Source: Pumilibacter intestinalis
GTDB taxonomy: Bacteria > Bacillota > Clostridia > Christensenellales > Pumilibacteraceae
Direction: 5' to 3'
Assembly: GCF_943193005.1 (NCBI RefSeq)
Contig: NZ_CALPCH010000020.1
Span: 1 to 46,043 of the forward strand
Length of the DNA stretch: 46,043 bases
In this document: one piece after another, positions 35,567 to 45,000 of the stretch
Layout: each line of letters begins with the position of its first letter
Position numbering within the stretch: position 1 is the stretch's first letter
Notes under the pieces: model-generated
Told to the model about the DNA's origin: nothing
Databases searched by the model: none
What the model saw: the letters and a program-made list of their open reading frames with translations, nothing else
Made by a program: the position numbers and the translations under genes

Positions 35567-36484
35567 TTAAACTTGGCGGAAAAGCACCGCGCTTTCAACC
35601 GCCTTGCTCACCGCCTCCACAGCCATAACTCCGAGCATTGCAAACTCGCACTTTGCCGCGCCTTTGGATAACGCAAACAACGTGTCGCCGTCATGGTCGG
35701 TGTGCACCGGTCTTATACTGCGGGCGAGTCCGTTGTGCGCAACGGAGGCGAGTTTGTTGGCTTGCACTTTGGTGAGCGCGGCGTTGGTTACAATGCACCC
35801 TATAGTGGTGTTGCCGTACATGAGCCTAGCGAAATTGCCCGAAAGAACGCAACCCTCGGTATCGAGAAAACCGCCCGCGTTGTCGTGCGCTCCCGCGAGA
35901 ATTTCGTTGGTCTTGTAGTCCACCACGTCGCCGAGCGCGTTCACCGCAACAATCGCGGTTACAAACAGCTCGGGCGTGCCCACCGTTGCCGCGCCTATGC
36001 CGCCCGCCGACGAAAACTCTTGCCCGCGTATCTTGCCCACCGTTGCGCCCGTGCCCGCGCCCACCTTGCCGAAAGGTATGTTTTCGGTCGCGGCGTTTTG
36101 TGCGGCGAGCATGCCCATAGCGGTATCGGGATAGTTGTAGTCGGGCGAGTTCAGGTCGTATAGCACAGCCGAGCAAACTATGGGCACAACCTTATCGCCG
36201 ATTGCAAACCCCTCGCCCTTATCGCGCAAGTAGCGCATTACTCCGCAAGAGGCTTCGAGCCCGTAAGCACTGCCGCCCGAAAGCACTACGGCGTTTATCT
36301 TTTCCATTGCCTTTTCGTTGTGCAAAAGGTCAGTTTCGCGAGTGCCCGGCGCACCGCCGCGCACGTCCGCGCCCGCAACCGCGCCGCCCTCGCAGATTAT
36401 CGCCGTGCAACCCGTTACGCTGTTGTCGGCATGCCCTACGCTTACGCCCTCGGGCAAAAGTATTTCGGGTGTGAATTTATTCAT
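35567..36484 (-). CDS. P1 (DmpA/NylC-type) self-processing peptidase
   Basis: 305 residues, N-terminal-nucleophile family S58. The motif YGNTTIGCIVTNA near residue 228 contains the Asn-Thr bond cut during self-processing in NylC; the Thr then serves as nucleophile. GGSAYGLEA near residue 70 and GAGTGATVGK near 140 are further family motifs. Members cleave beta-peptides, D-amino acid amides or nylon oligomers; substrate here unknown. AAGGAGGG precedes the ATG at good distance. Its start overlaps the recX stop by eight bases. Confidence 0.92.
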   Translation of the reverse strand: MNKFTPEILLPEGVSVGHADNSVTGCTAIICEGGAVAGADVRGGAPGTRETDLLHNEKAMEKINAVVLSGGSAYGLEASCGVMRYLRDKGEGFAIGDKVVPIVCSAVLYDLNSPDYNYPDTAMGMLAAQNAATENIPFGKVGAGTGATVGKIRGQEFSSAGGIGAATVGTPELFVTAIVAVNALGDVVDYKTNEILAGAHDNAGGFLDTEGCVLSGNFARLMYGNTTIGCIVTNAALTKVQANKLASVAHNGLARSIRPVHTDHDGDTLFALSKGAAKCEFAMLGVMAVEAVSKAVESAVLFRQV

Positions 36485-37064
36485 TTTTCAATCCCTCCTT
36501 TATTTGGTCGTAATCAAAGCCTTTGCCGAGTAAGTAGGCAATGAGCTTGCGTTCGTTGTATTCGTGCGAGCAAAGATACTTTTCGGCTATGCGCCTGATT
36601 TCGTCGCTCTGCTCCCCCAACTCCTCGAGCGCGTCCTCTATTAGATTGAAATCCACGCCCTTGCTCTTTAGGTCGGCTTCTATTCTGCGCGAGCCGAATT
36701 TGCGGCTGTATGCCGAAACGTACTGCCTGCAATATTCGGCGTCGTCTACGTAGCCGTATTCGCAAAGTTTATCAACGGCAGAAATTACAACCTCGTCCGA
36801 ATAGCCCTTGCCCGCAAGATATACGCGTATCTCATTTTTCGTGCGCGGTCGCGCCCCCAAATAGTTGGCGGCTTTTTCGAACGCCGCGGTGCACTCGCTT
36901 TCGCGCACCGCCTTTGTCAATTCGTCGGGGTCTATTTCGTCGCCGATTTTGAGCCTGCGCTCGAGCACGGTAATCTTTTCGAGTCCGCAAAAAAACTCGC
37001 CGTCTACAAACACGCTCACGCGGCTTTTGCTCTTTTGTTGGGGTTTGATATCGGTTATTACCAT
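36477..37064 (-). CDS. recX: RecA regulator RecX
   Basis: 195 residues from ATG 37064. RecX binds and limits RecA filaments. Three repeated three-helix units: around 65-105 (ARPRTKNEIRVYLAGKGY), 110-150 (YVDDAEYCRQYVS, SRRIEADLKSKGV) and 150-195 (NERKLIAYLLGKGF). An in-frame TTG six codons upstream lies inside the promoter. The -10 box TATAAT ends six bases before the ATG and no Shine-Dalgarno exists, so the mRNA is probably leaderless. First gene of recX-P1 peptidase-acpS; recA is not in the window. Confidence 0.93.
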   Translation of the reverse strand: MVITDIKPQQKSKSRVSVFVDGEFFCGLEKITVLERRLKIGDEIDPDELTKAVRESECTAAFEKAANYLGARPRTKNEIRVYLAGKGYSDEVVISAVDKLCEYGYVDDAEYCRQYVSAYSRKFGSRRIEADLKSKGVDFNLIEDALEELGEQSDEIRRIAEKYLCSHEYNERKLIAYLLGKGFDYDQIKEGLKNE

Positions 37065-37070
37065 ATCGGT

Positions 37071-37099
37071 ATTATACACCAAGTATAAAAAATAATCAA
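37071..37099 (-). promoter_or_regulatory. Promoter abutting the recX start (leaderless)
   Basis: -35 TTGATT at 37099-37094, 17-base spacer, -10 TATAAT at 37076-37071, then ACCGAT and ATG at 37064. Confidence 0.88.
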
Positions 37100-37119
37100 C
37101 CCGCGCAACCTAAAAATAT

Positions 37120-37135
37120 CCGATAACGATATCGG
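37120..37135. promoter_or_regulatory. Inverted repeat before the 55-residue Cys-rich gene
   Basis: CCGATA (37120-37125) and TATCGG (37130-37135) around ACGA, ending one base before GAAGGAG. It may be an operator or a leader hairpin that hides the ribosome binding site; no clear promoter was found for the plus-strand gene. Confidence 0.5.
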
Positions 37136-37148
37136 GAAGGAGAAAAAC

Positions 37149-37316
37149 ATGATACAAGCAAGCAAAGTACGCGAAAAAGAAAAACTCGTTTACAAAAAGT
37201 GTTGCAACTACGCCTGCGAATGCGGAAGCGACAAGTTGCGCGAACTGTTGGGCGAAGCCGCAAATCAGTCCCGTTTGCGCCTCGGCATCTCGAGCGAAGA
37301 ACTCAAAAACGACTAA
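37149..37316 (+). CDS. Small Cys-containing protein of 55 residues
   Basis: ATG 37149 after GAAGGAG with good spacing. It has four Cys in KKCCNYACECG, then a charged helical tail. No family recognised. It precedes a second, more Cys-rich small protein on the same strand; a repeat half-unit lies between them. A metal-binding role is inference from the Cys cluster. Confidence 0.7.
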   Translation: MIQASKVREKEKLVYKKCCNYACECGSDKLRELLGEAANQSRLRLGISSEELKND

Positions 37317-37347
37317 ACGGTCATGCGAGCAAACCCGCCGCCGCAAT

Positions 37348-37382
37348 GTCATTGCGAGCGAGTTTACGAGCGTGGCAATCTC
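37348..37382. repeat. Half unit of the dispersed repeat
   Basis: GTCATTGCGA followed by hairpin GCGAGTTTACGAGC and GTGGCAATCTC. It lies between the two small Cys-rich genes, inside the presumed transcript. Confidence 0.8.
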
Positions 37383-37419
37383 AAACTGAAAACAACAAAC
37401 AAATCAAGGAGAACAAAAC

Positions 37420-37680
37420 ATGAAATTCGATTTTTTCAAGAAGAAAGGTTGCAAAACGGGCAGCGACTGCGAGTGCGGTTGCACCCGTGAAGCGAGAGAA
37501 AGCGTTCGTCTTACCGACGCGGAAATAGCCGAAGATATTCTCGGCGAACTCAACGAGCTCGAAAAAGAGTATTCCTGCCTTTGCGGAGAGGGCTGTGACT
37601 GCTCCGAAAAGCTGGAGAGCTGCCGCAAGAGCAAAGAGTGCCTTTGCGAATTCGTAAAAGACTGCCGCTGCGGAAAATAA
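37420..37680 (+). CDS. Metallothionein-like Cys-rich protein
   Basis: 86 residues with 13 Cys, in two clusters: GCKTGSDCECGC (about 10-21) and YSCLCGEGCDCSEKLESC to the end (about 51-86), with repeated CxC spacing. An acidic helix lies between (AEIAEDILGELNELEKE). Such clusters bind Zn, Cd or Cu in metallothioneins, but the sequence is not a recognised one. AAGGAG stands at good distance from the ATG. Followed by a clear terminator. Could act with the 55-residue protein before it. Confidence 0.75.
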   Translation: MKFDFFKKKGCKTGSDCECGCTREARESVRLTDAEIAEDILGELNELEKEYSCLCGEGCDCSEKLESCRKSKECLCEFVKDCRCGK

Positions 37681-37709
37681 GAAAAAAAACAAACATATTA
37701 AACCCGAAC

Positions 37710-37748
37710 AAAAAAAGCCGAACGGAACTTTGCCGCTCGGCTCTTTTT
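37710..37748 (+). terminator. Terminator after the Cys-rich gene
   Basis: AGCCGA (37716-37721) pairs with TCGGCT (37737-37742), with CGG/CCG pairing inside, then CTTTTT. The A-run before the stem makes it possibly bidirectional. Confidence 0.88.
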
Positions 37749-37790
37749 GCATAAAAGTAACACAGCGGCGCAATAGTCATATCATGGAGT

Positions 37791-38357
37791 ATGAAAGTTG
37801 TGGATATATCGGTAGGCAAGATAGGCGTGGCGAATTCGCTCGGCGAAAAACTGCCCGAGAGCGGGCTCGACGCGGTACTCGTGGCGGAACCGCTGCTGCG
37901 CGAGGTAAAACTCGAGGGCGAAATATCGGGCATAACGGCGTTCGCCGCCTCGGTCGCCGCCCTGTCCGAATCGTGCGACTACCCGCTGTTATGCGGTTGC
38001 CTTACCCGCTTCGGCTCAATGCGGCACGTATCGGTAATGACTTTCGCCTCCGGCAGACTCGCCGACATAGCCGACCGCACGCTCAATCTTTCCGCAGAGC
38101 CGTACTGCGAGGGCGATACCATAAAGATACTGCGCCTTAAGCGGTTCGACGCGGGACTACTCGTAGACACCGACTTACTGCTCGCTAAGAATTGGCAAAA
38201 AATCGCGCCGCGGTGCGACGCCGTGATAGGCATAGCAAAGTGCGGCGCGGACGTCGACTTCGGATACGTCCCCACTCTCGCGTCGCTGTTCGGAAAGCCT
38301 TACGCCGCGGCGTTTTCGGGCGGCGAAATACTTTGGGGCACTCCGCCCGCCGAATAG
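37791..38357 (+). CDS. Nitrilase-fold-like protein, probably not catalytic
   Basis: 188 residues. The alternation of strands and the segments GRLADIADRTLNL, CEGDTIKILRL, AGLLVDTDLLLAKNW and DAVIGIAKCG recall the second half of carbon-nitrogen hydrolases. The usual catalytic Cys in the G-x-x-I-C-Y-D strand is not present (LVDTD), and the Lys position (RTLNL) is also changed. The similarity is weak and unverified, so this may be another fold. It is shorter than active nitrilases (about 260 or more). GGAG is only one base before the ATG, an unusual start. Convergent with the DAG kinase gene with one base between stops. Confidence 0.55.
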   Translation: MKVVDISVGKIGVANSLGEKLPESGLDAVLVAEPLLREVKLEGEISGITAFAASVAALSESCDYPLLCGCLTRFGSMRHVSVMTFASGRLADIADRTLNLSAEPYCEGDTIKILRLKRFDAGLLVDTDLLLAKNWQKIAPRCDAVIGIAKCGADVDFGYVPTLASLFGKPYAAAFSGGEILWGTPPAE

Positions 38358-38358
38358 C

Positions 38359-39279
38359 TTATTTTCCGCTTATCGGCAATATCATTTTAATATGTTTGTT
38401 GAGAACGCGCACCGAAACCGAGCCGCTCTCGCCCTTTTCTCCGTCGAAATTCCAAACCGTGTTATCGGGCACGCGCACCTCGAACTCGCCGCCCTTATAA
38501 GAAAACACGTTGCCGCTCTTACTGAGCCGCTTGTATCCCCGAGTAAAAACTTTTAGAGCCGAAAAAAGATACCTTCTGTGCTTGCTGTGTTCCGACTCGT
38601 TTTCGCGAGGATACCCTTTTATAACCAAAACCTCGGCCTCTCCGTCGTCGAGCACGCCGCCGGGATTTACCCGCATGCTCGCAACGCTCCTGCCGTTCAT
38701 AATCATCACCATTACCGCGCTCGCGTCTTCGCTCTTGTCGCCGCTCGAAAATTCCACCTCGTATTCGTCGAACACAAGGTCGTTTTTTATTATCTCCGCC
38801 GCGTAAGCCATTTTGCCGAACGCCCGCTTCCCGCTCTGCGGCGCACTGTACGAACACCCCGTAAGACCGCCGCAACAGGCTACGTACATAACGAACGAGT
38901 CGTTTACTTTCATTACGTCGAGTTCGCGAGGCTCGCCGCGCAAAATGTTTTTGAGTGCGCCGCCTATAGAGCGCGGTATGCCCGCGCTTCGCGCTATATC
39001 GTTTACCGTGCCCGTGGGAATGTAGCCGAGCGCGGGTCGGTTTTCTCTCTCGGCAAGCCCGTTCACAACCTCGTTAAACGAACCGTCGCCGCCCGCGAAA
39101 ACCAACAAATCGTATTTGCCGCAAGCCTCGGCGGCAATATCTTTAAGTTCGCCCGCTCGAGTCGTGGCGCGAACGGAAACCTCGCCGAACCTTTCGGAAA
39201 GTTTCGCCGCTATCTTGCCCGCTCGCTTCGCCGCTTTTCCTTTGCCGCTTATAGGATTGTAGGCAAACAAACATTTCAT
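38359..39279 (-). CDS. Diacylglycerol/lipid kinase (YegS/BmrU family)
   Basis: 306 residues. Motifs NPISGKGKA (nucleotide loop), GGDGSFNEVVNGL and PTGTVNDIARS are those of the DAGK catalytic domain; a beta-sandwich C-terminal domain follows (RVNPGGVLDDGEAEV). Probably phosphorylates a membrane lipid such as diacylglycerol. The start is ATG 39279: two earlier in-frame starts lie in or next to the -10 box. No Shine-Dalgarno; -10 TATAAT ends six bases before the ATG. The promoter fits in the 42 bases after the rhamnosidase stop. Confidence 0.9.
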   Translation of the reverse strand: MKCLFAYNPISGKGKAAKRAGKIAAKLSERFGEVSVRATTRAGELKDIAAEACGKYDLLVFAGGDGSFNEVVNGLAERENRPALGYIPTGTVNDIARSAGIPRSIGGALKNILRGEPRELDVMKVNDSFVMYVACCGGLTGCSYSAPQSGKRAFGKMAYAAEIIKNDLVFDEYEVEFSSGDKSEDASAVMVMIMNGRSVASMRVNPGGVLDDGEAEVLVIKGYPRENESEHSKHRRYLFSALKVFTRGYKRLSKSGNVFSYKGGEFEVRVPDNTVWNFDGEKGESGSVSVRVLNKHIKMILPISGK

Positions 39280-39285
39280 AACCAT

Positions 39286-39314
39286 ATTATACACCCGAAG
39301 CGGCGCAAAGTAAA
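39286..39314 (-). promoter_or_regulatory. Promoter abutting the DAG kinase start (leaderless)
   Basis: -35 TTTACT at 39314-39309, 17-base spacer, -10 TATAAT at 39291-39286, then ATGGTT and ATG at 39279. Confidence 0.85.
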
Positions 39315-39321
39315 CAAAATT

Positions 39322-41838
39322 TTATTCTATTATTATATCGAATTCGCCGTTATCGAGCCTAAGCTCGTCTTGTGAGCAAAGTTCGCCGCAACGAAGCGTT
39401 TTGCCGTGCGCCCTAACCGTGCACTTAGTGTTCGCGGGAGTGCCGATATGCAACGAAACGCGATTGCCTTCCCGCTTCCAAGCCGACGAAATTTTGCCGC
39501 GCACCGTATCGAGCGAAGCCGAGGCGGAGCTTACGCCGCACGCAAAACAAGGCTCTATCGCTATTTCGGAAAACGCGCCCGAACACTCCTCGGTGCGTAT
39601 TCCCGCCACGTAGTTGTACAAAAAGCCGTCGTAAGCCGCAAACATAGGGTGATTGAACGAGTGCATATCGGTGCCCACGTTCGCCTCCCATCGCTCCCAC
39701 ACCGTGGTTGCGCCCTTTTCGAGCATGTACCCCCAACCGGGATACTCGGGATTTACAAGCGTTTTGTATAAAGTATCGGCGTATCCGGCTTCGGCAAGCC
39801 TGTAAAACAAATGGCGGTATCCGAGATTTCCGCAAGTGGTGTGATACCCGCGCGAGATTAAGTCTTGCGCAGCTCGCTCCGCCCACTTTTTGCAAAGTTC
39901 TTTCTCCTCGGGAAACACCGTAATCGCTATGGCGCACTCGGTTTGCGAACCGTTTCCGAGCGCTCCGCTTTCTCTATCAAGATATTTTCCGAAAAACGCC
40001 TTTTTAAGCGCGGCGCGTTTGTTGCGCCACTTTTCGGCATCGGCGGTTTTGCCTATTGCCTCGGCGATTTGAGCGGTGAGCGATATGTTCCAAATGTAGC
40101 TCGCGCCCGCCATGAATTTCTCCGAAACCTGCGCCGAATGAGTTCCGTCGCCGCCCGCGGAAAACTCGAACGCGGGGCACCAGTCGCCGTATATTCCCCA
40201 CTCCATTATGCCGTCGCGCTCGAACTCGGCGAGCCTGTCGTTCCAACGGCAAAATCCCTCGTAGTTGCGCTCGAGCACGCGCTCGTCGCCGTAAAATTCG
40301 TACGCAAGCCAGCCGAGCACGGGATAGGCGTCTATGCCGTCGGCAACCGCCGACCCCACCGAAAAAGGAACGGTGTCGCCGAAAGCTCCGCTCTCGTCTT
40401 GCGATTCGGTAATCATATCCACGAAATTGGGCAAAAACTTGCTCAAATCGAAATTGCAAATCGCTTCGTATATGCGCGAAGCCATATCGTTGAGCCAGCC
40501 GAGCCGCTCGTCGCGTTGCGGGCAGTCGGTAAAAACTCCGTTTAAGTTGTTGGACTCGGTGAGAAAAGCCATATCGTGCAACTTTTCGAGCGTTTTATCG
40601 CAAGACCCGAATTCGCCGCACTTATCTAACGCGGTTCGCATGTGCTCCACGCTCACCGCCGTTATTTCCGCGCCGCCCTCGCACTCTATTTCGGCGTATC
40701 TGAACCCGTGGTAGGTAAAGCAAGGCGCGTAAGTTTCTTCGCCCTCGCCCGAGAGTATGTATAAATCGCGGTTTTCGGCAGTGCGCAAATTGGCGCGGCC
40801 TATCCGCCCCTCGGAGTCGAGCACCTCGGCGTAGCGCACGCACGCTTTGGAGCCGCGTTCGCCCTTAACCGATATTTTCAATCGCCCGCACACGTTCTTG
40901 CCCGCGTCTACCGCAACCGTTCCGCCCGCAAGTTTTTTTACGCTTGCGGGAGAAAACGAATACGTAATTTTCATGGGCGGCACGGGGCACGAAACGAGTT
41001 TGCCCGCGGGCGCGTCCACATAATACGCCGACACGAAACGCGCCGTGTCGGGCTTCGCTTTTTCCGAAAATATGTTTTGAGATATCCTGCCGTCGAAAAT
41101 TTCGCCGCCGTAAATGCTGTTTCCCGTAACTCTGCCGCGCGTTACGTTCCACACCCTGCCCGCAACGGTGGGATACATTTCCTCCCTGCCGTCGGCGTAG
41201 GTGAGCCACAGCTCGGCTTTGCACTTTTTCGCGCCGTAAAACCCGTAGCCGAGCTCCACGCAAAGCGCGTTGTCGCCCTCGGCTATATCGAGCGCGTAGG
41301 CGCGGTAAAACACTCGGCGGGAATATACCGATATCGCGCCGTCGAAAAACGAGTTTGAAATTTCCTTTCCGTTAAGATAAAGTCTGTAACAACCGAGGGC
41401 GGCGAGATACAGCCGCGCCCGCACGGGCTTTTGCTTCGTCGCAAAATCCAGTCGCACAACGTCGGTGCAACCGTGATACGCAAGCGGCATGCCTATCCAA
41501 CCCGCGCTCTTCATTGCAACGCCGAGATACGCCGTTTCGAATTTGGTTACCGCCGACTTTATGCCGTTGCACTCCGCGCGCCAAAAATATTCGGTGCGGT
41601 CGGCAAGCGGCTTTCCGCCGTAGCGCACGCACAAAGTGCGAGAAGAATTTATTTTGCCGCTGTCCCACATATCGGGCTTATCCGCAATCAAAAGTTCCTC
41701 GCGCGAAGCCACGCAAATGCGGTAATCGTGCTGAAACGTTCCGTTCTCGCCCCGCAGTTTCCAAGAAAAGGCGGGCTCGGGCGAGTCGATACCCAGCGGC
41801 TCGCGCTCGCCCTCCGTCCTCAAATCGTAAATTTCCAT
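39322..41838 (-). CDS. Alpha-L-rhamnosidase (GH78)
   Basis: 838 residues, intracellular (no signal peptide). Removes terminal alpha-L-rhamnose from plant polysaccharides or glycosides. N-terminal beta domains (1 to about 380) include GYGFYGAKKC; the (alpha/alpha)6 barrel starts near SNNLNGVFTDCPQRDERLGW, in which the Glu of RDERLGW is the general acid, and the base Glu lies in TTVWERWEA. A C-terminal beta domain (about 740-838) closes it. The ATG at 41838 has AAGAGG close by. It has a repeat cluster on its 5' side and only 42 bases to the next gene. Confidence 0.93.
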   Translation of the reverse strand: MEIYDLRTEGEREPLGIDSPEPAFSWKLRGENGTFQHDYRICVASREELLIADKPDMWDSGKINSSRTLCVRYGGKPLADRTEYFWRAECNGIKSAVTKFETAYLGVAMKSAGWIGMPLAYHGCTDVVRLDFATKQKPVRARLYLAALGCYRLYLNGKEISNSFFDGAISVYSRRVFYRAYALDIAEGDNALCVELGYGFYGAKKCKAELWLTYADGREEMYPTVAGRVWNVTRGRVTGNSIYGGEIFDGRISQNIFSEKAKPDTARFVSAYYVDAPAGKLVSCPVPPMKITYSFSPASVKKLAGGTVAVDAGKNVCGRLKISVKGERGSKACVRYAEVLDSEGRIGRANLRTAENRDLYILSGEGEETYAPCFTYHGFRYAEIECEGGAEITAVSVEHMRTALDKCGEFGSCDKTLEKLHDMAFLTESNNLNGVFTDCPQRDERLGWLNDMASRIYEAICNFDLSKFLPNFVDMITESQDESGAFGDTVPFSVGSAVADGIDAYPVLGWLAYEFYGDERVLERNYEGFCRWNDRLAEFERDGIMEWGIYGDWCPAFEFSAGGDGTHSAQVSEKFMAGASYIWNISLTAQIAEAIGKTADAEKWRNKRAALKKAFFGKYLDRESGALGNGSQTECAIAITVFPEEKELCKKWAERAAQDLISRGYHTTCGNLGYRHLFYRLAEAGYADTLYKTLVNPEYPGWGYMLEKGATTVWERWEANVGTDMHSFNHPMFAAYDGFLYNYVAGIRTEECSGAFSEIAIEPCFACGVSSASASLDTVRGKISSAWKREGNRVSLHIGTPANTKCTVRAHGKTLRCGELCSQDELRLDNGEFDIIIE

Positions 41839-41867
41839 GATGCCTCTTATACGCCTTTCTCATGCTC

Positions 41868-42017
41868 GGGATTGCTTCGTCGGGCTTTGCCCTCCTCGCA
41901 ATGACAGGTAAATCATTATGCCTCACGTTGTCCTCAGCCGAGCGCGTAGCGCGAACGCCACGAGCGTAGCGAGTATTGCGAGGGCATTTATGCCCGCGGC
42001 AATCTCCCGCATGGAGC
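41868..42017. repeat. Dispersed repeat cluster before the rhamnosidase gene
   Basis: Right arm (CTCATGCTCGGGATTGC to CTCGCAATGAC, hairpin GGGCTTTGCCC, to 41905) and a rearranged left part with GGGCATTTATGCCC, ending near 42017. Lies in the 190-base gap between GH78 and the surface protein. Confidence 0.85.
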
Positions 42018-42028
42018 TTGTACCGTTT

Positions 42029-45000
42029 CTATGCCTTTTTCCTGCGCATTGTAATTGCGAGCGCAACAGCGAGTATCGCCGCACCGAAAGCAAGCGAAGC
42101 AACTCCCGCTACGCTCGAGCCGCAACCGCAACCCTCTTCTCCGTCGCCGTTACCGCCGCCGTCGCCTACCGTAATCACAAACGTGCCCGAAACGGATACG
42201 CCGTTTACCGATACGCGGAACGTGAGTGTTTGCTCGCCGTTCTTCTCGGGGTCGTAACCGGTTACGCGAGCTTTGGTGAGGTCTACCGCCTCGCCTTCCG
42301 CGCCCGAAGCCATAATCACAACGCCTTTGAGTCCGAAATTCTCCACAAGCGCGGCAACGTCGAGTTCTGCGCCGAGCGCAATATTCACGGGTTTTTCGGA
42401 CGTAATTTTGATTTCCTTTTCCACGTCCGCAACCACAACGGTGAACTCCGCCTCGTCTATCACCTTTCCGTCAACGTCTTTGAGCGTGGCGGTAACTTTG
42501 GTGCTGCCTATTTTAAGACCGCTGATTAGTCCCGACGTGCTCACTTTGGCGATAGCGCTATCCGCAACGGTGAAATACCACTCGCCGTGCGTGGCGTATA
42601 CGGGAGTGATTTCCACGTTGGAAGCATGGGTTTTGCCCAAGCCCACGGTTACCGTTTCTTCTTTAACCGCGCCCGATACGGGGTCTATGTGCCAACTGAA
42701 TTTATCTCCGTTGTACTTAATCTTTATATCGTGCTTAAGCTCGCCCACTTTTACGTAGTCGCCCTCGCCTACGGGCACGTTTTGAGCGTCTTTCGAGCCG
42801 AACCACTGATAGAACGTAAGTCCTTTTTTAAGAGTGATAACGTCGCCCGTTTCAAAGCCTTGAATTTGCGAGCCGCCGAAAGTGAACGAAGCAACCAAAA
42901 TGTGGGTGAGATAGCTGGGAGCGTGGTCGCCCGAATTGAGCACCGCGCCTTTCACTCCGCCGCGCTCGAATTCTATAAAGTTCACAACCGTGGCTTTCTG
43001 CTCCTCGGTAAGAGCTTTCATGTGTACGTTTGCCATGTTGCCGAAAGTGCCGTTAAAGTATACGCCCACCGTGTTCTTTTGGTTTGCCCAAAGCGCAAAG
43101 TTGGCAATTATTACTTCGCGGTTGGGTTGCACGTCTACGTTTACGTTAACTTTGGCACTAAGCTCTTTGCCGCCTACGGTAACCGTTACCGTTACTTCAA
43201 CGCTGTGCGTTCCCGTTGCGGTGGGCATGGTGAACTGCGTGTTTTCTTCGGTAAGCTCTATGTCCTCGCCGTAATAGGTCTTGCCGTCGCTGCCCGTGCC
43301 GCATATGAATTTGCCGCGCACTTTGGTTATATCCAGCTTTTCGCCCTCCGCCACGTAGAAAGTGCGGTTGTTGGAAAGCTCCACGCCCGTGGGTTGCGCT
43401 TCCTCTACCGTTACGGTGAATTTCTTCGCGCCTTGTTCGGTTGCGCTTACTATATACGCGGTTATTTCCGCACTGCCCGCGGCTTTGGCAAGCAGCTTTC
43501 CGTCTTTAACCTCGACAATTTCGGGACTTGCGGAAGCGTATTGAACTTTTATATACGAACCGGGAGGAGCGAGAGTCACCTCGGGCGCGAAATACGAATA
43601 CTGCGGAACGGTAAGCGTTTCGTATGCGGGCGTAAAGTCGGTGGTATCGCTTACGTAATTTTTCCATTCGCTTCCCGTCCATACGAATTTGAGAGGTTGG
43701 GAGAATTTATACTTTGCCACCCAGCCGCCGTCTTGGGAGTGATAAAAACGGAAATTTTCGCGTAATTCCAAAACCGCGCCAATCTCGAGTTTATTCATTT
43801 CGGTAGCGTTAAATCCGTTGAAATACAGCAAGCACTGCTTTTCGCGCGAATGACCTATAGTGCTCAACTTATAGGTCTTTTCGCCCATAAGAGCGGGCAC
43901 GCGCAACACCGCCATATTTTCGTGGAGTTGATATTTCGTAATATTGCCGAGTTCTTTTATGGCGCCGCTTGTCGTATACGTGCTCGCTGTGTAATCGAGC
44001 ACTTTCACAAAGTTGCTTTCGGGTCCGCCCACAACGTCGGCAAAATACAGCATGAGCGCGTTATCCCATTTGTTCACTCTCGCCGCGCTTATCGCTTCCA
44101 CCGTTTCGGTTTCATATACCATTACGGGCAAATCCGCGTAAAAAGTTTGCTCGGTTTCAGTACCTGCATTTAGCACTCTTTTAACTTTAAGCGAAGTTTT
44201 ACCCGCCTTAGTAAATATAATCGGAGATTTCTCGGCTTTATCGAAATCTTCAACCGACATGGCTACGTTGGCTTTTTTTACCTTTTCGGTTTTGCTACAC
44301 AAAAGTCCGTTTTCGTAAACGTATCTGCTTACGATTTCTCTGAGATTTCCGCTGGGAGTTTCAAAAAGATTTAATTCTTCGTTTACGTACGCTCTCAGCA
44401 TATACTCGCCGTCTACTTTTACAACGCCGAAACTGTCTTCTATTTTTTCGAGAGCATGACCCGTGATTGCGGGAGTTGCGCCCACCGTTACGGTAACCTC
44501 ATCTGCGGCTTGAGCGTATTGCACCTTTATGGTGACAGTGCCCTCTGACACACCGGTGATATATCCGCTTTCGGTAACCGTCGCAACAGCGGTATTGCTC
44601 GACGAATACGTGGGGGGAGCTTCGAACGCGTTGTCGTCTATTTCGGTTTTTATCTTTATCCTTTGATTTACGCAAAGTTTTTGGATATCCGTCTTGTTAG
44701 TTATTGCTACGTTTTCGGTGTATACGGGCGTGTTCCACGTTCCCTTTCCGTCGTAAATAAAAGTAACGTCTCGGTCGCCTACCGTGTAAAGCAAGCCGTT
44801 ATAATCCACATAGTGGAAGCCCGCTTTTACGGTTACGCTTGCGCCGCGCTCCACAGAGTTTACCGCATTTTCGTCAAAATACAGCTTTAAGCCGCCGCTC
44901 TCCGCCTCGGTTCTGATGGGGTCGGCAACGCCGCTTCTCCACGCCACGTCTGCGCCCGAAGAGTCCTTAAACACGATATACTCTTTCATTGCCGCGTTGT

